The position numbers and the translations under genes are program-made. A model generated the notes under the pieces. It was given only the letters and a program-made list of their open reading frames with translations, was not told where the DNA came from and ran no database searches. From Deinococcus frigens DSM 12807 (lineage in GTDB: Bacteria > Deinococcota > Deinococci > Deinococcales > Deinococcaceae), in contig NZ_JNIW01000007.1 in NCBI RefSeq assembly GCF_000701425.1, positions 1-64,000 on the forward strand: a stretch of 64,000 nucleotides of DNA. The letters run 5' to 3'. Positions 18,785 to 29,821 of this stretch are shown here, piece by piece. Each line of letters opens with the position of its first letter. The stretch's first letter is position 1.

Positions 18785-19675
18785 ATGAAACGCCGCCTCA
18801 CCGTCACCGCGCCCAACAAATTTTGCTGGGAGGAGGTGAACCTGCTGCCGCCCGGCCCCGCTGAAGTCCTCGTCAGGACGCGTCTGAGTGCCGTCAGCGT
18901 CGCCTCGGAATTGAGTGTGATGCGGGATGGGCCGTTCCCTGCGCGGCTGGGGTATCAGACGCTGGGCGTGCTGGAGGCGGTGGGCGCGGCTGTGGAGCTT
19001 GAGGCGGGACAGCGGGTCTTCACAGCTCTAGGCCACGCCAGCGCGGGCATCCACCGGGCCGGGAAGGTGATCCCCGTCCCAGACCACATCCCAGACCGGC
19101 AGGCGCTGGCGGTCCTGCTGGGCGAGGAAACCCATAAGGGCGTTCGCAAAGTCGCGCCGCAGCCGCAGGAGCGCGTGCTAGTGGCGGGCGCGGGCCTGCT
19201 GGGGCTGCTGAGCGTGTTTAACCTGACCCGCCGGGGAATAGAAAAAGTGACCGTGCTGGAACCGGACGCGGAGCGGCGAGAACTGGCCCTGGCCTTCGGC
19301 GCAGCTTCAGCCTGCGCGTCCGGCCACCTCCCGCACGATGCCTACGATCTGGGCCTGGAATGCAGCGCATCCCCGGCAGGATTCGTGGAACTGCTCTCCC
19401 ATCTGAAACCTGGCGGGCGCTGCTGCGTGCTGTCGGATGGCAACTGGGGGGCGCTGACCCTGCCGCCCGCCTTCCACACCCGCGAGCTGAGTGTGGTGGC
19501 GTCCAGCGACGGCGAGGATTACGCGACCTATGCCGGGTGGCTGTGGGAACACGCCGATCCCGTTCTGGAACGGCTGTTCGCAGAAACCATCACGCCGGAT
19601 GACTTGCCCGCCACCTTTGCCCGGCTGCGGCAGCCACCGCGCCCGGTGTCGGTGGTGGTGGACTGGACGGCGTGA
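18785..19675 (+). CDS. MDR superfamily oxidoreductase (zinc-less alcohol dehydrogenase-like)
   Basis: This 296-residue protein has a GroES-like N-terminal half and a Rossmann domain with the dinucleotide loop AGAGLLGLLS (about residue 137) and an acidic residue at VTVLEPD, which favours NAD over NADP. The usual catalytic-zinc cysteine after the first strand is absent (SVASELSVMRDG), as in bacteriochlorophyllide-type or sugar-type zinc-less members. It is divergent from the TipAS regulator. Substrate unknown. Confidence 0.75.
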   Translation: MKRRLTVTAPNKFCWEEVNLLPPGPAEVLVRTRLSAVSVASELSVMRDGPFPARLGYQTLGVLEAVGAAVELEAGQRVFTALGHASAGIHRAGKVIPVPDHIPDRQALAVLLGEETHKGVRKVAPQPQERVLVAGAGLLGLLSVFNLTRRGIEKVTVLEPDAERRELALAFGAASACASGHLPHDAYDLGLECSASPAGFVELLSHLKPGGRCCVLSDGNWGALTLPPAFHTRELSVVASSDGEDYATYAGWLWEHADPVLERLFAETITPDDLPATFARLRQPPRPVSVVVDWTA

Positions 19676-19686
19676 AACTCAGGCGC

Positions 19687-21156
<1,470 letters not shown>

Positions 21157-21253
21157 GGGGCATGCTATCGCCCCACCGGGCAGCCGTGTGGAAGAGCAGG
21201 CGGGGGCATTGGGGGGTGTCCTCCCCCATCTCTGCCCGTTGCCGCGCCCTGGC

Positions 21254-22774
21254 TCAGCGCATCTGTTCGCCGTCCACCAGCCGCCAGAGGCCGTGCGGGT
21301 TGGCGTCCTGCAATTCAGGCGGCAGGGCGCGGTCCGGAAAGTCCTGATACGCGCGCAGGCGGGTAAACCGCGTGATGGCGAGGCTGCCCACGCTGGTGCT
21401 GCGCCCGCCGTCGCTGGTGGCCGGGAAGGGGCCGCCGTGGACCATCGCGTGGCCCACCTCCACCCCGGTGGGGAAGCCGTTCAGGACCAGTCGCCCGGCC
21501 CGCACGCCCATGACGTGCAACAGGTCAGAAAGTCCGTCCAGTTCGGCGTCCGTGGCGTGCAGGGTGGCGGTCAACTGGCCTTCCAGTCCGGCCAGCACGG
21601 GCGTAACCTCGGCCAGCCGGTCGTAACGCACCGCCACGCTGAGGGGGCCGAACACTTCATCGGCCAGCTTGGGGGTGAATTGAGCGATGGGCACGCTGAG
21701 AAGCTGGGGCTGTGCGCCTCTTTCCGGTTCCAAACCCTGGGTCAGACGCTCGACGCCCGCCGTCCCCAGATGCCGCGCCGCACCCACCTGATAGGCGTTC
21801 AGAATGCCGCCCGTGAGCAGCGTGCAGGCCGGAGTCGCGTCCAGTTTGGCGGCCACATCCTTCAGGAATTGATCGCCCGCCTTGCTCACCGGCACGAACA
21901 GCAGCCCCGGCTGGGTGCAGAGCTGACCGCCCGAACCGCTGATGCTGGCGGCCAGACCTTTTGCCAGCGCCGCGCCGTTCGCCGCCAGAGCCTCCGCCGT
22001 GAACACGCTGGGATTGACGCTGCTCATCTCGGCATAGACGGGAATGGGCACCTCGCGCGCCTGGGCCGCCGCCACCAGCGCCAGTCCGCCCGCGCGGGAG
22101 CCGGTGAAGCCGACGGCGTGAATGTCGGGATGCTGGACCAGCTTCACGCCCAGCTCGTAGCCATCCTCGTAGACAATGCCGAACACGCCTGCGGGCAGGC
22201 CACACCCCGCCGCCGCCTCGCTGATCGCTTGTGCCGCCAGCTTGGATGTCGCCGGGTGCGCCGGGTGCGCCTTGACCACCACCGGACAGCCCGCCGCCAG
22301 CGCGGAGGCGGTGTCGCCCCCAGCCACGCTGAAGGCCAGCGGAAAGTTGCTGGCCCCAAAGACGGCCACCGGCCCCAGCGGAACGCGCAGACTGCGGACA
22401 TCGGGTTTAACCGGCTTGCGGGCCAGGTCGCCGTGGTCAATGCGGGCGTCCACCCACGAACCGTCTGCCGCCACGCGTGCGAACAGCCGCAGTTGATTGG
22501 CGGTGCGGCCCACCTCGCCGCGCAAGCGGGGTTCGGGCAGACCAGCCTCCGCCATCGCCGCCTCAACAAAGGCGTCGGCCCGCGCCTCAATTCCGGCAGC
22601 GGCGGCGTTCAGGAAATCGGCGCGTTGCGTGGGCGTGCTGGACGCAAAACCGCGCGCCGCGTCCCTTGCTGCCGCCACCAGCGTCTCCAGTTCCTGCGGC
22701 GTGGTCACGTCAAACGCGGGGGCCAGAGGTTGCCCCGTGGCCGGATTCGTCGCCTGGAAGGTGCGGGCGGTCAT
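21254..22774 (-). CDS. Aldehyde dehydrogenase, likely 2-oxoglutarate semialdehyde dehydrogenase
   Basis: This 506-residue protein has the ALDH fold with the catalytic cysteine in SGSGGQLCTQPG (about residue 288) and the glutamate region in VYAEMSSVNP, where the conserved ELGG motif reads EMSS. This variant is typical of the KGSDH class that oxidises 2-oxoglutarate semialdehyde to 2-oxoglutarate with NAD(P). It overlaps the end of the DapA-family gene by 4 bp and closes the hydroxyproline pathway. The substrate is inferred from this context. Confidence 0.85.
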   Translation of the reverse strand: MTARTFQATNPATGQPLAPAFDVTTPQELETLVAAARDAARGFASSTPTQRADFLNAAAAGIEARADAFVEAAMAEAGLPEPRLRGEVGRTANQLRLFARVAADGSWVDARIDHGDLARKPVKPDVRSLRVPLGPVAVFGASNFPLAFSVAGGDTASALAAGCPVVVKAHPAHPATSKLAAQAISEAAAGCGLPAGVFGIVYEDGYELGVKLVQHPDIHAVGFTGSRAGGLALVAAAQAREVPIPVYAEMSSVNPSVFTAEALAANGAALAKGLAASISGSGGQLCTQPGLLFVPVSKAGDQFLKDVAAKLDATPACTLLTGGILNAYQVGAARHLGTAGVERLTQGLEPERGAQPQLLSVPIAQFTPKLADEVFGPLSVAVRYDRLAEVTPVLAGLEGQLTATLHATDAELDGLSDLLHVMGVRAGRLVLNGFPTGVEVGHAMVHGGPFPATSDGGRSTSVGSLAITRFTRLRAYQDFPDRALPPELQDANPHGLWRLVDGEQMR

Positions 22775-23688
22775 GCGCCCACTCCGGCAGGCACGCGCCC
22801 GGAAGCGGCTTTGAGAAGCTCGCCGACCTCGGCCTTCTCGGCGTCGGTGAGTTCCAGCCGGGGGGCGCGAACGCGGGCGCTGCCGTGCCCGGTTTCTTCC
22901 TGCACGAATTTAATGAGTTGCACGAACTTGTTTACCACGTCCAGACGCAAGAGCGGCAGGAACCAACGGTACAGCTCGGCGGCCTCCCGCGTCTTGCCGT
23001 CCCGTGCCAGATGGAACAGGCGCACGCTCTCGGCGGGGTAGGCGTTGATCAGGCCCGCCACCCAGCCGGTTGCGCCCGCCGCGACGCCCTCCACGATGGC
23101 GTCGTCCAGACCCACCAGCACGTCCACCGACTCGGGCAACGCGGCGCGCAGGGCGGTCACGCGGCGCACGTCCCCGCTGCTTTCCTTGACGCCACGGAGG
23201 TTGGCGTGGTCCCCGGCCAGCTCAGCAATTTGCGGGGCCAGAAAATCGGTGCGGTACGCGCCGGGGTTGTTGTACAGGATCACGGGCAGCTCGGTGGCTC
23301 CCACCAGCGCGGCCATGTGCACCTTCATCTCGCGCCAGTCGCTCGTGTACACATAGGGCGGCAGCGCCATCAGGCCGCCGCAGCCCGCGTCCCGCGCCGA
23401 GCGGGCCAGCCGCACCCCGCCCGCCGTGCTGAGGCTGGCGATGCCGGGAATCACCGGCTTGCCGTCCAGCGCGTCTACCAGGGTGTCCAGCACCGCCAGC
23501 TTCTCGTCCATTTCCAGCGTGTTGGTCTCGCCCAGCGAACCCAGCGGAATCATGCCGTCGCAGCCAGCGGCCATCATCCAGCGGGCATGTTCGCGCAGAA
23601 AGCCGTGATCCACGCTGCCGTCGGCATTAAAGGGCGTGGTAATGGCGGGAAAAACGCCCTGGAAGGGGTGGGGGTTGGAAGTGGTCAT
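22771..23688 (-). CDS. DapA-family lyase, likely 1-pyrroline-4-hydroxy-2-carboxylate deaminase
   Basis: This 305-residue TIM-barrel protein of the dihydrodipicolinate synthase family has the N-terminal GVFPAITTPF, the substrate loop LGSLGETNTL, the catalytic tyrosine in VILYNNPGAYR and the Schiff-base lysine in LRGVKESSGD. In hydroxyproline catabolism such an enzyme turns pyrroline-hydroxycarboxylate into 2-oxoglutarate semialdehyde and ammonia. The ribosome site aaggagcc precedes the ATG. It lies 64 bp after the oxidoreductase gene and overlaps the next ALDH gene. Function is inferred from the operon. Confidence 0.85.
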   Translation of the reverse strand: MTTSNPHPFQGVFPAITTPFNADGSVDHGFLREHARWMMAAGCDGMIPLGSLGETNTLEMDEKLAVLDTLVDALDGKPVIPGIASLSTAGGVRLARSARDAGCGGLMALPPYVYTSDWREMKVHMAALVGATELPVILYNNPGAYRTDFLAPQIAELAGDHANLRGVKESSGDVRRVTALRAALPESVDVLVGLDDAIVEGVAAGATGWVAGLINAYPAESVRLFHLARDGKTREAAELYRWFLPLLRLDVVNKFVQLIKFVQEETGHGSARVRAPRLELTDAEKAEVGELLKAASGRVPAGVGA

Positions 23689-23752
23689 GTATGGCTCCTT
23701 TGGTGAGAGGGCTAAAAGTCTAAGGGTCTGAGGGCTTCTCTATTGTCAGCTT

Positions 23753-25033
23753 TTACGGCGGACTGAGGGTATTCGGTTCGGCCAGCAGTTGTGACAGCGG
23801 CAGCGGCGCGAGCGGGGCGCGGACGCCCCCGAAGCGCCAGCCGTACAGGGTTTGGCAGGCGGGGCCACACACCCGGCCCTGGCACGCGCCCATGCCACAG
23901 CGGGTCTGGAGCTTGGCGGCGGTCCAGTTCGTGAAGCCCTGCAACTGCCCGTGCCGCACATCCTCGCAGCGGCAGACGATGGTTGCGGGCGAGGGCGAGG
24001 GGAGACGGTCCGGGCGCAGGGCGAACGAGCGTTCCAGCGTGGCTTGGAAGCGCCGCTGAGTCTCGGCCCGGCGCGGGCTGTCGTGCAAACGCTCGATCTG
24101 ACCGCTGGCAGCGCATCCGGCCACCAGGCCTTCTAGCAACGCGCCGTCCACGCCGCCGATGCCGCAGACCTCCCCGGCAGCGTAAATGCCTGAAACGCCC
24201 GTCGCCTGCCAGGCGTTGACATTCACCGCGCCCGCATCGGTGACCGGGCAGCCCAGCAGCGCCGCCACGCGGGTTTCCGGGACCAGGCCGAAGCCCACTG
24301 CCAGAAAGTCGCAAGCGAGCGTGATCTCGCGCCGTCCACGCCGCAGGGTGACGCTCTGGAGCTGCCCATCGCCATTCGCCCGCACCAGGGCCGCGTCCGT
24401 CCAGTAGGGAATGCCCCGCAATCCGGCGGCCAGCTCCAGCGCCTCACGCGCCTTGCCGGGGAGCCGCGCCGCCGCCACACCGAACGCAGCCACGCCCGGC
24501 AAACCCGCCTGTTCCGCCACCGCCAGCACCCGCGCGCCCTTTTGCCGCAGTCCCGCCGCCACGGCCAGCAGCAACGGCCCGGACCCCGCCACCACCACCC
24601 GCACGCCGCGCAGGTCCAGGCCGCCCTTGCTCATGGCCTGCAACCCACCCGCACCGACGACGCCGGGCAGCGTCCAGCCGTCAAAGGGAAGAAAACGCTC
24701 GGTGGCCCCGGTGGCGAGAATGACGCGGGCGGCGTGAATGTGGCTCAGGCCAGCCTCAGCGCTCACGGTCAGCGTGTGGGACTGCCCGCCCGCCTCTGCC
24801 GCGATGACCTCCGCGCCGCTCAGTACGGTAATTCCAGCATGGGAGGCCACCCCGCGCAGCAACTCGCCCGCCTTCCCCCGCTGCCCCGCCGCCGCGCCAC
24901 GCCAGATCTGGCCGCCCGCTGCTGGCTGGGCGTCCAGCAACAGCACGCGCAGGCCGCCCTGCGCCGCCGTCAACGCGGCCATCAGTCCAGCGGGGCCAGC
25001 GCCCACCACCACAGCCTCCCATTCAGCCGTCAC
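23753..25033 (-). CDS. D-hydroxyproline dehydrogenase-type subunit (FAD oxidoreductase with BFD-like 2Fe-2S region)
   Basis: This 426-residue protein has an FAD-binding loop, VVGAGPAGLMAALTAAQGG, near the N-terminus and a second dinucleotide loop, VVVAGSGPLLLAVAAGL. The C-terminus carries the bacterioferritin-ferredoxin-like cysteine motif CRCEDV...TRCGMGACQGRVC. This is the layout of the alpha subunit of heteromeric hydroxyproline/proline dehydrogenases (HcnB/LhpF-like). Its start overlaps the end of the small 2Fe-2S gene, which supports one complex. Confidence 0.85.
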   Translation of the reverse strand: MTAEWEAVVVGAGPAGLMAALTAAQGGLRVLLLDAQPAAGGQIWRGAAAGQRGKAGELLRGVASHAGITVLSGAEVIAAEAGGQSHTLTVSAEAGLSHIHAARVILATGATERFLPFDGWTLPGVVGAGGLQAMSKGGLDLRGVRVVVAGSGPLLLAVAAGLRQKGARVLAVAEQAGLPGVAAFGVAAARLPGKAREALELAAGLRGIPYWTDAALVRANGDGQLQSVTLRRGRREITLACDFLAVGFGLVPETRVAALLGCPVTDAGAVNVNAWQATGVSGIYAAGEVCGIGGVDGALLEGLVAGCAASGQIERLHDSPRRAETQRRFQATLERSFALRPDRLPSPSPATIVCRCEDVRHGQLQGFTNWTAAKLQTRCGMGACQGRVCGPACQTLYGWRFGGVRAPLAPLPLSQLLAEPNTLSPP

Positions 25034-25274
25034 AGTTCACCTCCAGCCGCCACACGTCCTGGCCCTCCCGCACGGGCGTCAGGCAGCTCCGCACCGTCAG
25101 TCCATCCACCACCGCGCGGCATTCATAACAGCTTCCCATGCCGCACAGCGCCCCGCGCGCCCCGCCGCTCAGGCTGTGGCGCAGCGGCGAGAGGCCGGCG
25201 TTCTGGAGGGCGGCCAGCACGGTGGTTCCGGGCGGGACCGTGGCCCGCACGCCTTCCAGCGTCAGCTCAGGCAT
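25023..25274 (-). CDS. Small 2Fe-2S subunit of the hydroxyproline dehydrogenase (HcnA/LhpE-like)
   Basis: This 83-residue ferredoxin-like protein has a cluster motif CGMGSCYEC followed by a fourth cysteine in VRSCLTP. Such small subunits pass electrons within HcnABC-type dehydrogenases. ATG 25274 lies inside the end of the upstream oxidoreductase gene, and the stop overlaps the next gene, so the three are translationally coupled. Confidence 0.85.
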   Translation of the reverse strand: MPELTLEGVRATVPPGTTVLAALQNAGLSPLRHSLSGGARGALCGMGSCYECRAVVDGLTVRSCLTPVREGQDVWRLEVNCDG

Positions 25275-26394
25275 GGGCGGGTTCCGGCACGCGGTCAAAG
25301 CGGGCGGGGGTGAAGTCGTATTGCAGCAGTCCAGACGGCGTTCCAAACACCTGCGCCGAGAGCAGTTCCGCCGTTCCCAGCGCCGTGGTGATGCCCAGCC
25401 CCTCATGCCCGGTGGCGAGGAACACGCCGTCCAGCTCAGGATGTGGCCCGATCAGCGGCAGGTGGTCCGGGGTGGCGCAGCGTTGCCCGGTCCAGATTCT
25501 CAGAGCGGCGATTTGCTCCAGAGCAGGCAGAAATTCGGCGGCGCGGCGCAGCATTCGCCGCAGCAGGAGCCAGTCTATTTCGCGGTCTGGTTGCTCAAAC
25601 TGGCGGCTGGAGCCGATCAGCAATTGTCCGGTGGGACGCGGCTGGACGTTGAAGGCCACGCTGTCCTCGTCGCCGCCGTGGGCGCTTTTCAGGTAGCCGA
25701 GTTCCACGAGTTGGTGGCGGACGTGCACGGGACCGCGTTCGGTGATCAGCAGATGGCCCTTGCGCTGACGGAGGGGCAAGTCGGGCAGCAGGGACACCGC
25801 CCCGATGCCATTTGCCACCACCACCAGGTCAGCGCGCAGGGTTTCGCCACTGGCCAGCCGCACGCCGCCGTCTCGCAGTTCCGTTACTGCCCCGCGCCGC
25901 ACCGCCGCGCCCGCCCGCTCCAGCAGGAACTGGGCCACCACCGGGGCATACACCACGCTGTCGCCGGGAACGCGCAAGGCTCCGGCCAGTCCGGGGCGCA
26001 GATTCGGTTCGGCGCGGGCCAGCTCGGCGGCGTCCAGCCAGGTGGCCTCGCGGCCCGCCGCCAGATACGCCCGGCGTTTTGGCTCCACGGCGGCCAGCTC
26101 CCCGTCGTCGCTGGCCACCCACAGCGTGCCGCAGCCGTGGTAGTCGGCCTGTCTGGGCAGCGCCGGGGCCAGCGCCTCCCACAGGTGCAGGCTACGGGCG
26201 GTCAGGGCCAGTTGCGCGGGGCTGTCGTCCATGACCACCAGATGGCCCATGCCCGCCGCCGTCGCGCCGCCGCCCACCGGCCCCGGCTCCAGCACCGTGA
26301 CCCGCACGCGCTGCCCATTCAAAGCGCTGTGCCGGGCCAGGGCGTCCGCACAGGCCGCGCCCACCAGCCCGCCGCCGATCACGAGGGCCTTCAT
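25267..26394 (-). CDS. FAD-dependent amino-acid dehydrogenase subunit (DadA-like, D-hydroxyproline)
   Basis: This 375-residue protein starts KALVIGGGLVGAACADALAR, an FAD-binding GxGxxG loop. The centre has LVVVANGIGAVSLL. The end, GVFLATGHEGLGITTALGTAELL, is the conserved C-terminal FAD contact of DadA/glycine-oxidase-type enzymes. With the two flanking genes it forms the catalytic beta subunit that oxidises cis-4-hydroxy-D-proline. The start overlaps the epimerase stop (ATGA). Confidence 0.85.
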   Translation of the reverse strand: MKALVIGGGLVGAACADALARHSALNGQRVRVTVLEPGPVGGGATAAGMGHLVVMDDSPAQLALTARSLHLWEALAPALPRQADYHGCGTLWVASDDGELAAVEPKRRAYLAAGREATWLDAAELARAEPNLRPGLAGALRVPGDSVVYAPVVAQFLLERAGAAVRRGAVTELRDGGVRLASGETLRADLVVVANGIGAVSLLPDLPLRQRKGHLLITERGPVHVRHQLVELGYLKSAHGGDEDSVAFNVQPRPTGQLLIGSSRQFEQPDREIDWLLLRRMLRRAAEFLPALEQIAALRIWTGQRCATPDHLPLIGPHPELDGVFLATGHEGLGITTALGTAELLSAQVFGTPSGLLQYDFTPARFDRVPEPAHA

Positions 26395-27377
26395 TCCGCC
26401 GCCACGCCGATGCCCCAGGCGAAGGGATCGCCCGGCTGCACGATCAATTCGCCCTGCACCGTGATAAACGCCCGCCCGGTGATGACCGGATGCACCTGAC
26501 CGCCCTGCCAGGAATACTGCCCCTCAAACACGCTGCCGATCACGCTTTCCTGCCGCCAGACCTGGCCGGGTTGCAATTTGCCGTCCGCCGCCAGACAGGC
26601 CAGCTTGGCGCTGGTTCCCGTGCCGCAGGGGCTGCGGTCATACGCGCCGCCGGGACACATCACGAAATTGCGGTGGACGCCGCCCCCATTCTTATCTTGC
26701 ATAGTGCTGGACAGTTCGATGTGGTCGATCTCCGCGCCGCCCGCGCCCGTGACGCCCGCCGCCTTCAGCGCGCGGCGGATTCGCAGGGTCTCGTCACTCA
26801 GTTGGGCGATGTCGTCCAGGCCGAGCCGCCTGTCCCCCACCTCCACCAGAAAAAACCAGTTGCCGCCCCAGGCCACGTCGCCGCGCACCTCGCCCAGCCC
26901 TTTCACCGTTACCGATACATTCTGAAGGTGACGGTAGGCGGGAACGTTCGCCACGCTGACGCGGCCATCGTCGTGCAGGGTGGCCGTGACCACGCCCACC
27001 GGGGTATCGATGCGGTGTTCGCCGGGGCCGATGCGCCCCAGATACGCCAGCGTGGACACCAGGCCCATGGTGCCGTGGCCGCACATGCCCAGCGGCCCGG
27101 CGTTGTTGAAGTAGATGACGCCCGCCACGCAGTCCGGGGCTTTCGGCGGCAGCAGCAGCGCGCCCACCAGCACCTCGTTGCCGCGCGGCTCCAGGTTGAC
27201 CAGAGTGCGCCAGCGGTCAAAGTCGCGGCTCAAAGCTCTCCGCTGCTGCGCCAGCGTCTCGCCCGGCAACTCGGGAAAGCCGCCCAGCACCACGCGCGTC
27301 GGCTCGCCTGCCGAATGTGAATCCACGAAGGGGAGGCGGTGCGTGACCCCGGAGACGAACGAGGGAGCGGGCGACAT
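26391..27377 (-). CDS. 4-hydroxyproline 2-epimerase (proline racemase family)
   Basis: This 328-residue protein keeps both catalytic cysteines of the family, in GMCGHGTMG (about residue 88) and RSPCGTGTSA (about residue 250). Related dehydratases replace the second with another residue, so epimerase activity is favoured. It converts trans-4-hydroxy-L-proline to cis-4-hydroxy-D-proline, the first step of the pathway encoded downstream. ATG 27377 is chosen because the family starts close to a FVDSHSAGEPTRVV motif. It diverges from the PAS-AraC regulator. Confidence 0.9.
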   Translation of the reverse strand: MSPAPSFVSGVTHRLPFVDSHSAGEPTRVVLGGFPELPGETLAQQRRALSRDFDRWRTLVNLEPRGNEVLVGALLLPPKAPDCVAGVIYFNNAGPLGMCGHGTMGLVSTLAYLGRIGPGEHRIDTPVGVVTATLHDDGRVSVANVPAYRHLQNVSVTVKGLGEVRGDVAWGGNWFFLVEVGDRRLGLDDIAQLSDETLRIRRALKAAGVTGAGGAEIDHIELSSTMQDKNGGGVHRNFVMCPGGAYDRSPCGTGTSAKLACLAADGKLQPGQVWRQESVIGSVFEGQYSWQGGQVHPVITGRAFITVQGELIVQPGDPFAWGIGVAAE

Positions 27378-27456
27378 ACCCCACGCTACGCCACCGGGGG
27401 GCCAGTTGTCTTGGACATCTTCAGCAGCCACCGCGCCGAATCCGGCACAATTCGGG

Positions 27457-28203
27457 GTGTCGCCGCCGCCCCGGAAAGAAGTTAAGGATTTACCAGAGGC
27501 CATTCGGCGGCTGGGACTGAACGCGCTGCTGGACGTGCTGGACTACCTGCCGGACACCGTGGCTTTTGTGAAAGACGCACAGGGGCGCTATCTGTACGCC
27601 AACCGCACCCTGCTGGAACGGCTGGGCCGGGCCAGCGTGGCGGGCTTGCAGGCCAGCGAGGTCTTTCCGGCGTCGCTGGGAAGCGCCTACTCCCGGCAGG
27701 ACGCGGCGGTGCTGGCGGGGCAACGCCTGACCGAGCATCTGGAACTGCACCTGTATCCGGGGGGCGCGGCGGGCTGGTGCCTGACCACCAAACGGCTTCT
27801 GGGCGAGCCGGACGCCCCCGCCGGACTGCTGGGCCTGTCGCGTGACCTGCATCTGCCGCGTCCGCAGGCTTTCGGGCTGGCCGCCGCCGCCGCCCGCATC
27901 GAAAGCGGGTACGCCGCGCCGCTGACCGTGCCGGAACTGGCCCGCGCCGCCCGCCTGAGCGTGACCACCTTCGAGCGGCAGATCAGGCGCGTGTACGGCC
28001 TGACGCCCACGCAACTGCTGACCCGCACCCGCATCGAGGCGGCCACCCGTCTGCTGGCCGGGTCACATCTCTCGGTGGCGCAGATCGCCGTGGACTGCGG
28101 CTACTTTGACCACAGCGCCTTCGCCCGCGCCTTCAAGGGAGCGGTGGGATTGACGCCCAGCGGCTACCGGGCCTATACCAGAGGTGAGGCGGCGAAGCGG
28201 TGA
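27457..28203 (+). CDS. PAS domain-containing AraC family regulator, likely of hydroxyproline catabolism
   Basis: An N-terminal PAS-like sensor (DYLPDTVAFVKDAQGRYLYANRTLLERLG) is followed by an AraC double helix-turn-helix. The two recognition regions are TVPELARAARLSVTTFERQIRRVYG and SVAQIAVDCGYFDHSAFARAFKGAVG. It is divergent from the epimerase gene, the usual place for the activator of this pathway. The frame is open to 27115. GTG 27457 is a reasonable start, but none has a good ribosome site. The ligand is inferred. Confidence 0.8.
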   Translation: MSPPPRKEVKDLPEAIRRLGLNALLDVLDYLPDTVAFVKDAQGRYLYANRTLLERLGRASVAGLQASEVFPASLGSAYSRQDAAVLAGQRLTEHLELHLYPGGAAGWCLTTKRLLGEPDAPAGLLGLSRDLHLPRPQAFGLAAAAARIESGYAAPLTVPELARAARLSVTTFERQIRRVYGLTPTQLLTRTRIEAATRLLAGSHLSVAQIAVDCGYFDHSAFARAFKGAVGLTPSGYRAYTRGEAAKR

Positions 28204-28212
28204 GGGCCGTGT

Positions 28213-28346
28213 CAGACGGACCCCGTCTGTTTCGTTCACGGGCCAGGAAAGCGCCGGTCCGTGAACTCCAGGCCCCGAACACGCCTCGCTGCTTCTCGCA
28301 GCCGCCTGAATGAACCAGTCTCGCAACCGATTCAACCGGAATCAGT
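28213..28346. repeat. Intergenic repeat, family B, copy 2
   Basis: The block agacggaccccgtctgtttcgttcacg followed by ggaaagcgcc matches 40869-41004 in the same order. The far end, accggaatcagtttcag, is degenerate. It fills the gap between the AraC gene and a convergent phosphoribosyltransferase gene. Confidence 0.6.
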
Positions 28347-28347
28347 T

Positions 28348-28896
28348 TCAGATGTGGGCGGGCAGCTTTTCCAGGTACTTGAAGGGCAGACTCAGGGCAC
28401 TCTCGCCCTGGCGAAAGGCGGCCAGGTAGCCGGTCACTGTGCCGCCCGCGCGTTCGGCGATGCGCGCCAGGGTCTGGGCGGTGCCGCCGCTGGAGATCAC
28501 GTCCTGCACGATGGCCACCTTTTTGCCCTTGAGGCGGGCGGCGTGCGGGCTGTCCAGCCAGAAGGTCTCGGCCACGCCCAGGGTCATGCTGGGGGCATCC
28601 TGGATGATCGGGTCCTGCATGTAGGGGCGGCGCTTTTTTCGCACGCACTCGTAGGGCAGGCCGCTCAGGTGGCTCAGCTCGTGGGCCAGCGGCAGGGCGT
28701 TGGTCACCACCGTCAGCAGCACCTCGGTGCCCCCGGGGATCATCACCAGCATCTCCTCGGCCACCGCCTTGGTAAATTCGCTGTCGCCGATAAATTCCAC
28801 CAGCGGCACGCGGCCCATGCTGCCCGCCCGCGCACTGGGCAGGATGCGGGTCACGCCGCCGATCTTCACGGTCACTTCCGGTCTGGCCTGGGTCAT
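28348..28896 (-). CDS. Phosphoribosyltransferase family protein (Apt-like)
   Basis: This 182-residue protein has the PRPP-binding loop [17 protein letters not shown] (about residues 130-146). The family form has two acidic residues before the SGGT, and here one of them is Gln (VQDV instead of VDDV). A flexible hood [10 protein letters not shown] precedes it. It is paralogous to the next gene (28983-29519), with the same order of motifs. The base substrate is uncertain, perhaps adenine or an orotate-like base. Confidence 0.8.
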   Translation of the reverse strand: MTQARPEVTVKIGGVTRILPSARAGSMGRVPLVEFIGDSEFTKAVAEEMLVMIPGGTEVLLTVVTNALPLAHELSHLSGLPYECVRKKRRPYMQDPIIQDAPSMTLGVAETFWLDSPHAARLKGKKVAIVQDVISSGGTAQTLARIAERAGGTVTGYLAAFRQGESALSLPFKYLEKLPAHI

Positions 28897-28982
28897 GGCC
28901 CCAGCTTAGCCCGCCGCCGCATTCAGGCCGGCCCGTGTGCCCGGCTCAAGCCCAACAGGATCAGGCGCTGAGAAACACAGGA

Positions 28983-29519
<537 letters not shown>

Positions 29520-29563
29520 GGCTCAGAGTGTAATGCCCCGGCCTGCCCAGGGGGGCGGACCAC

Positions 29564-29634
29564 GCCTGAACCGGCAACCGGAACTGGCACCCTGAGCTGG
29601 CGACTGGACCTGAGCCTGAACCGGCAACCGGAAC
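29564..29634. repeat. Pair of identical 21-bp direct repeats in a 300-bp gene-free gap
   Basis: The sequence gcctgaaccggcaaccgg followed by aac occurs at 29564-29584 and 29614-29634, 50 bp apart start to start. Nothing else recognisable was seen between the phosphoribosyltransferase gene and the kinase gene at 29822. Confidence 0.75.
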
Positions 29635-29821
29635 AGTTGTTACCCAACACTGCGTCCTGAATTGCTATCGTGGCTAAACCGCTCCCCTTGCAACCTGGCT
29701 GCCCCGGCGGCTGAGGCATTGACCGTGGAAGGCGTGGCGCACCGCCCCCGCCCCGAATCACGGACAAACGCCACCCTCTCAACACCAGCCTGGTTAAGCG
29801 CCCGGCACGAGGAGACCGCCC

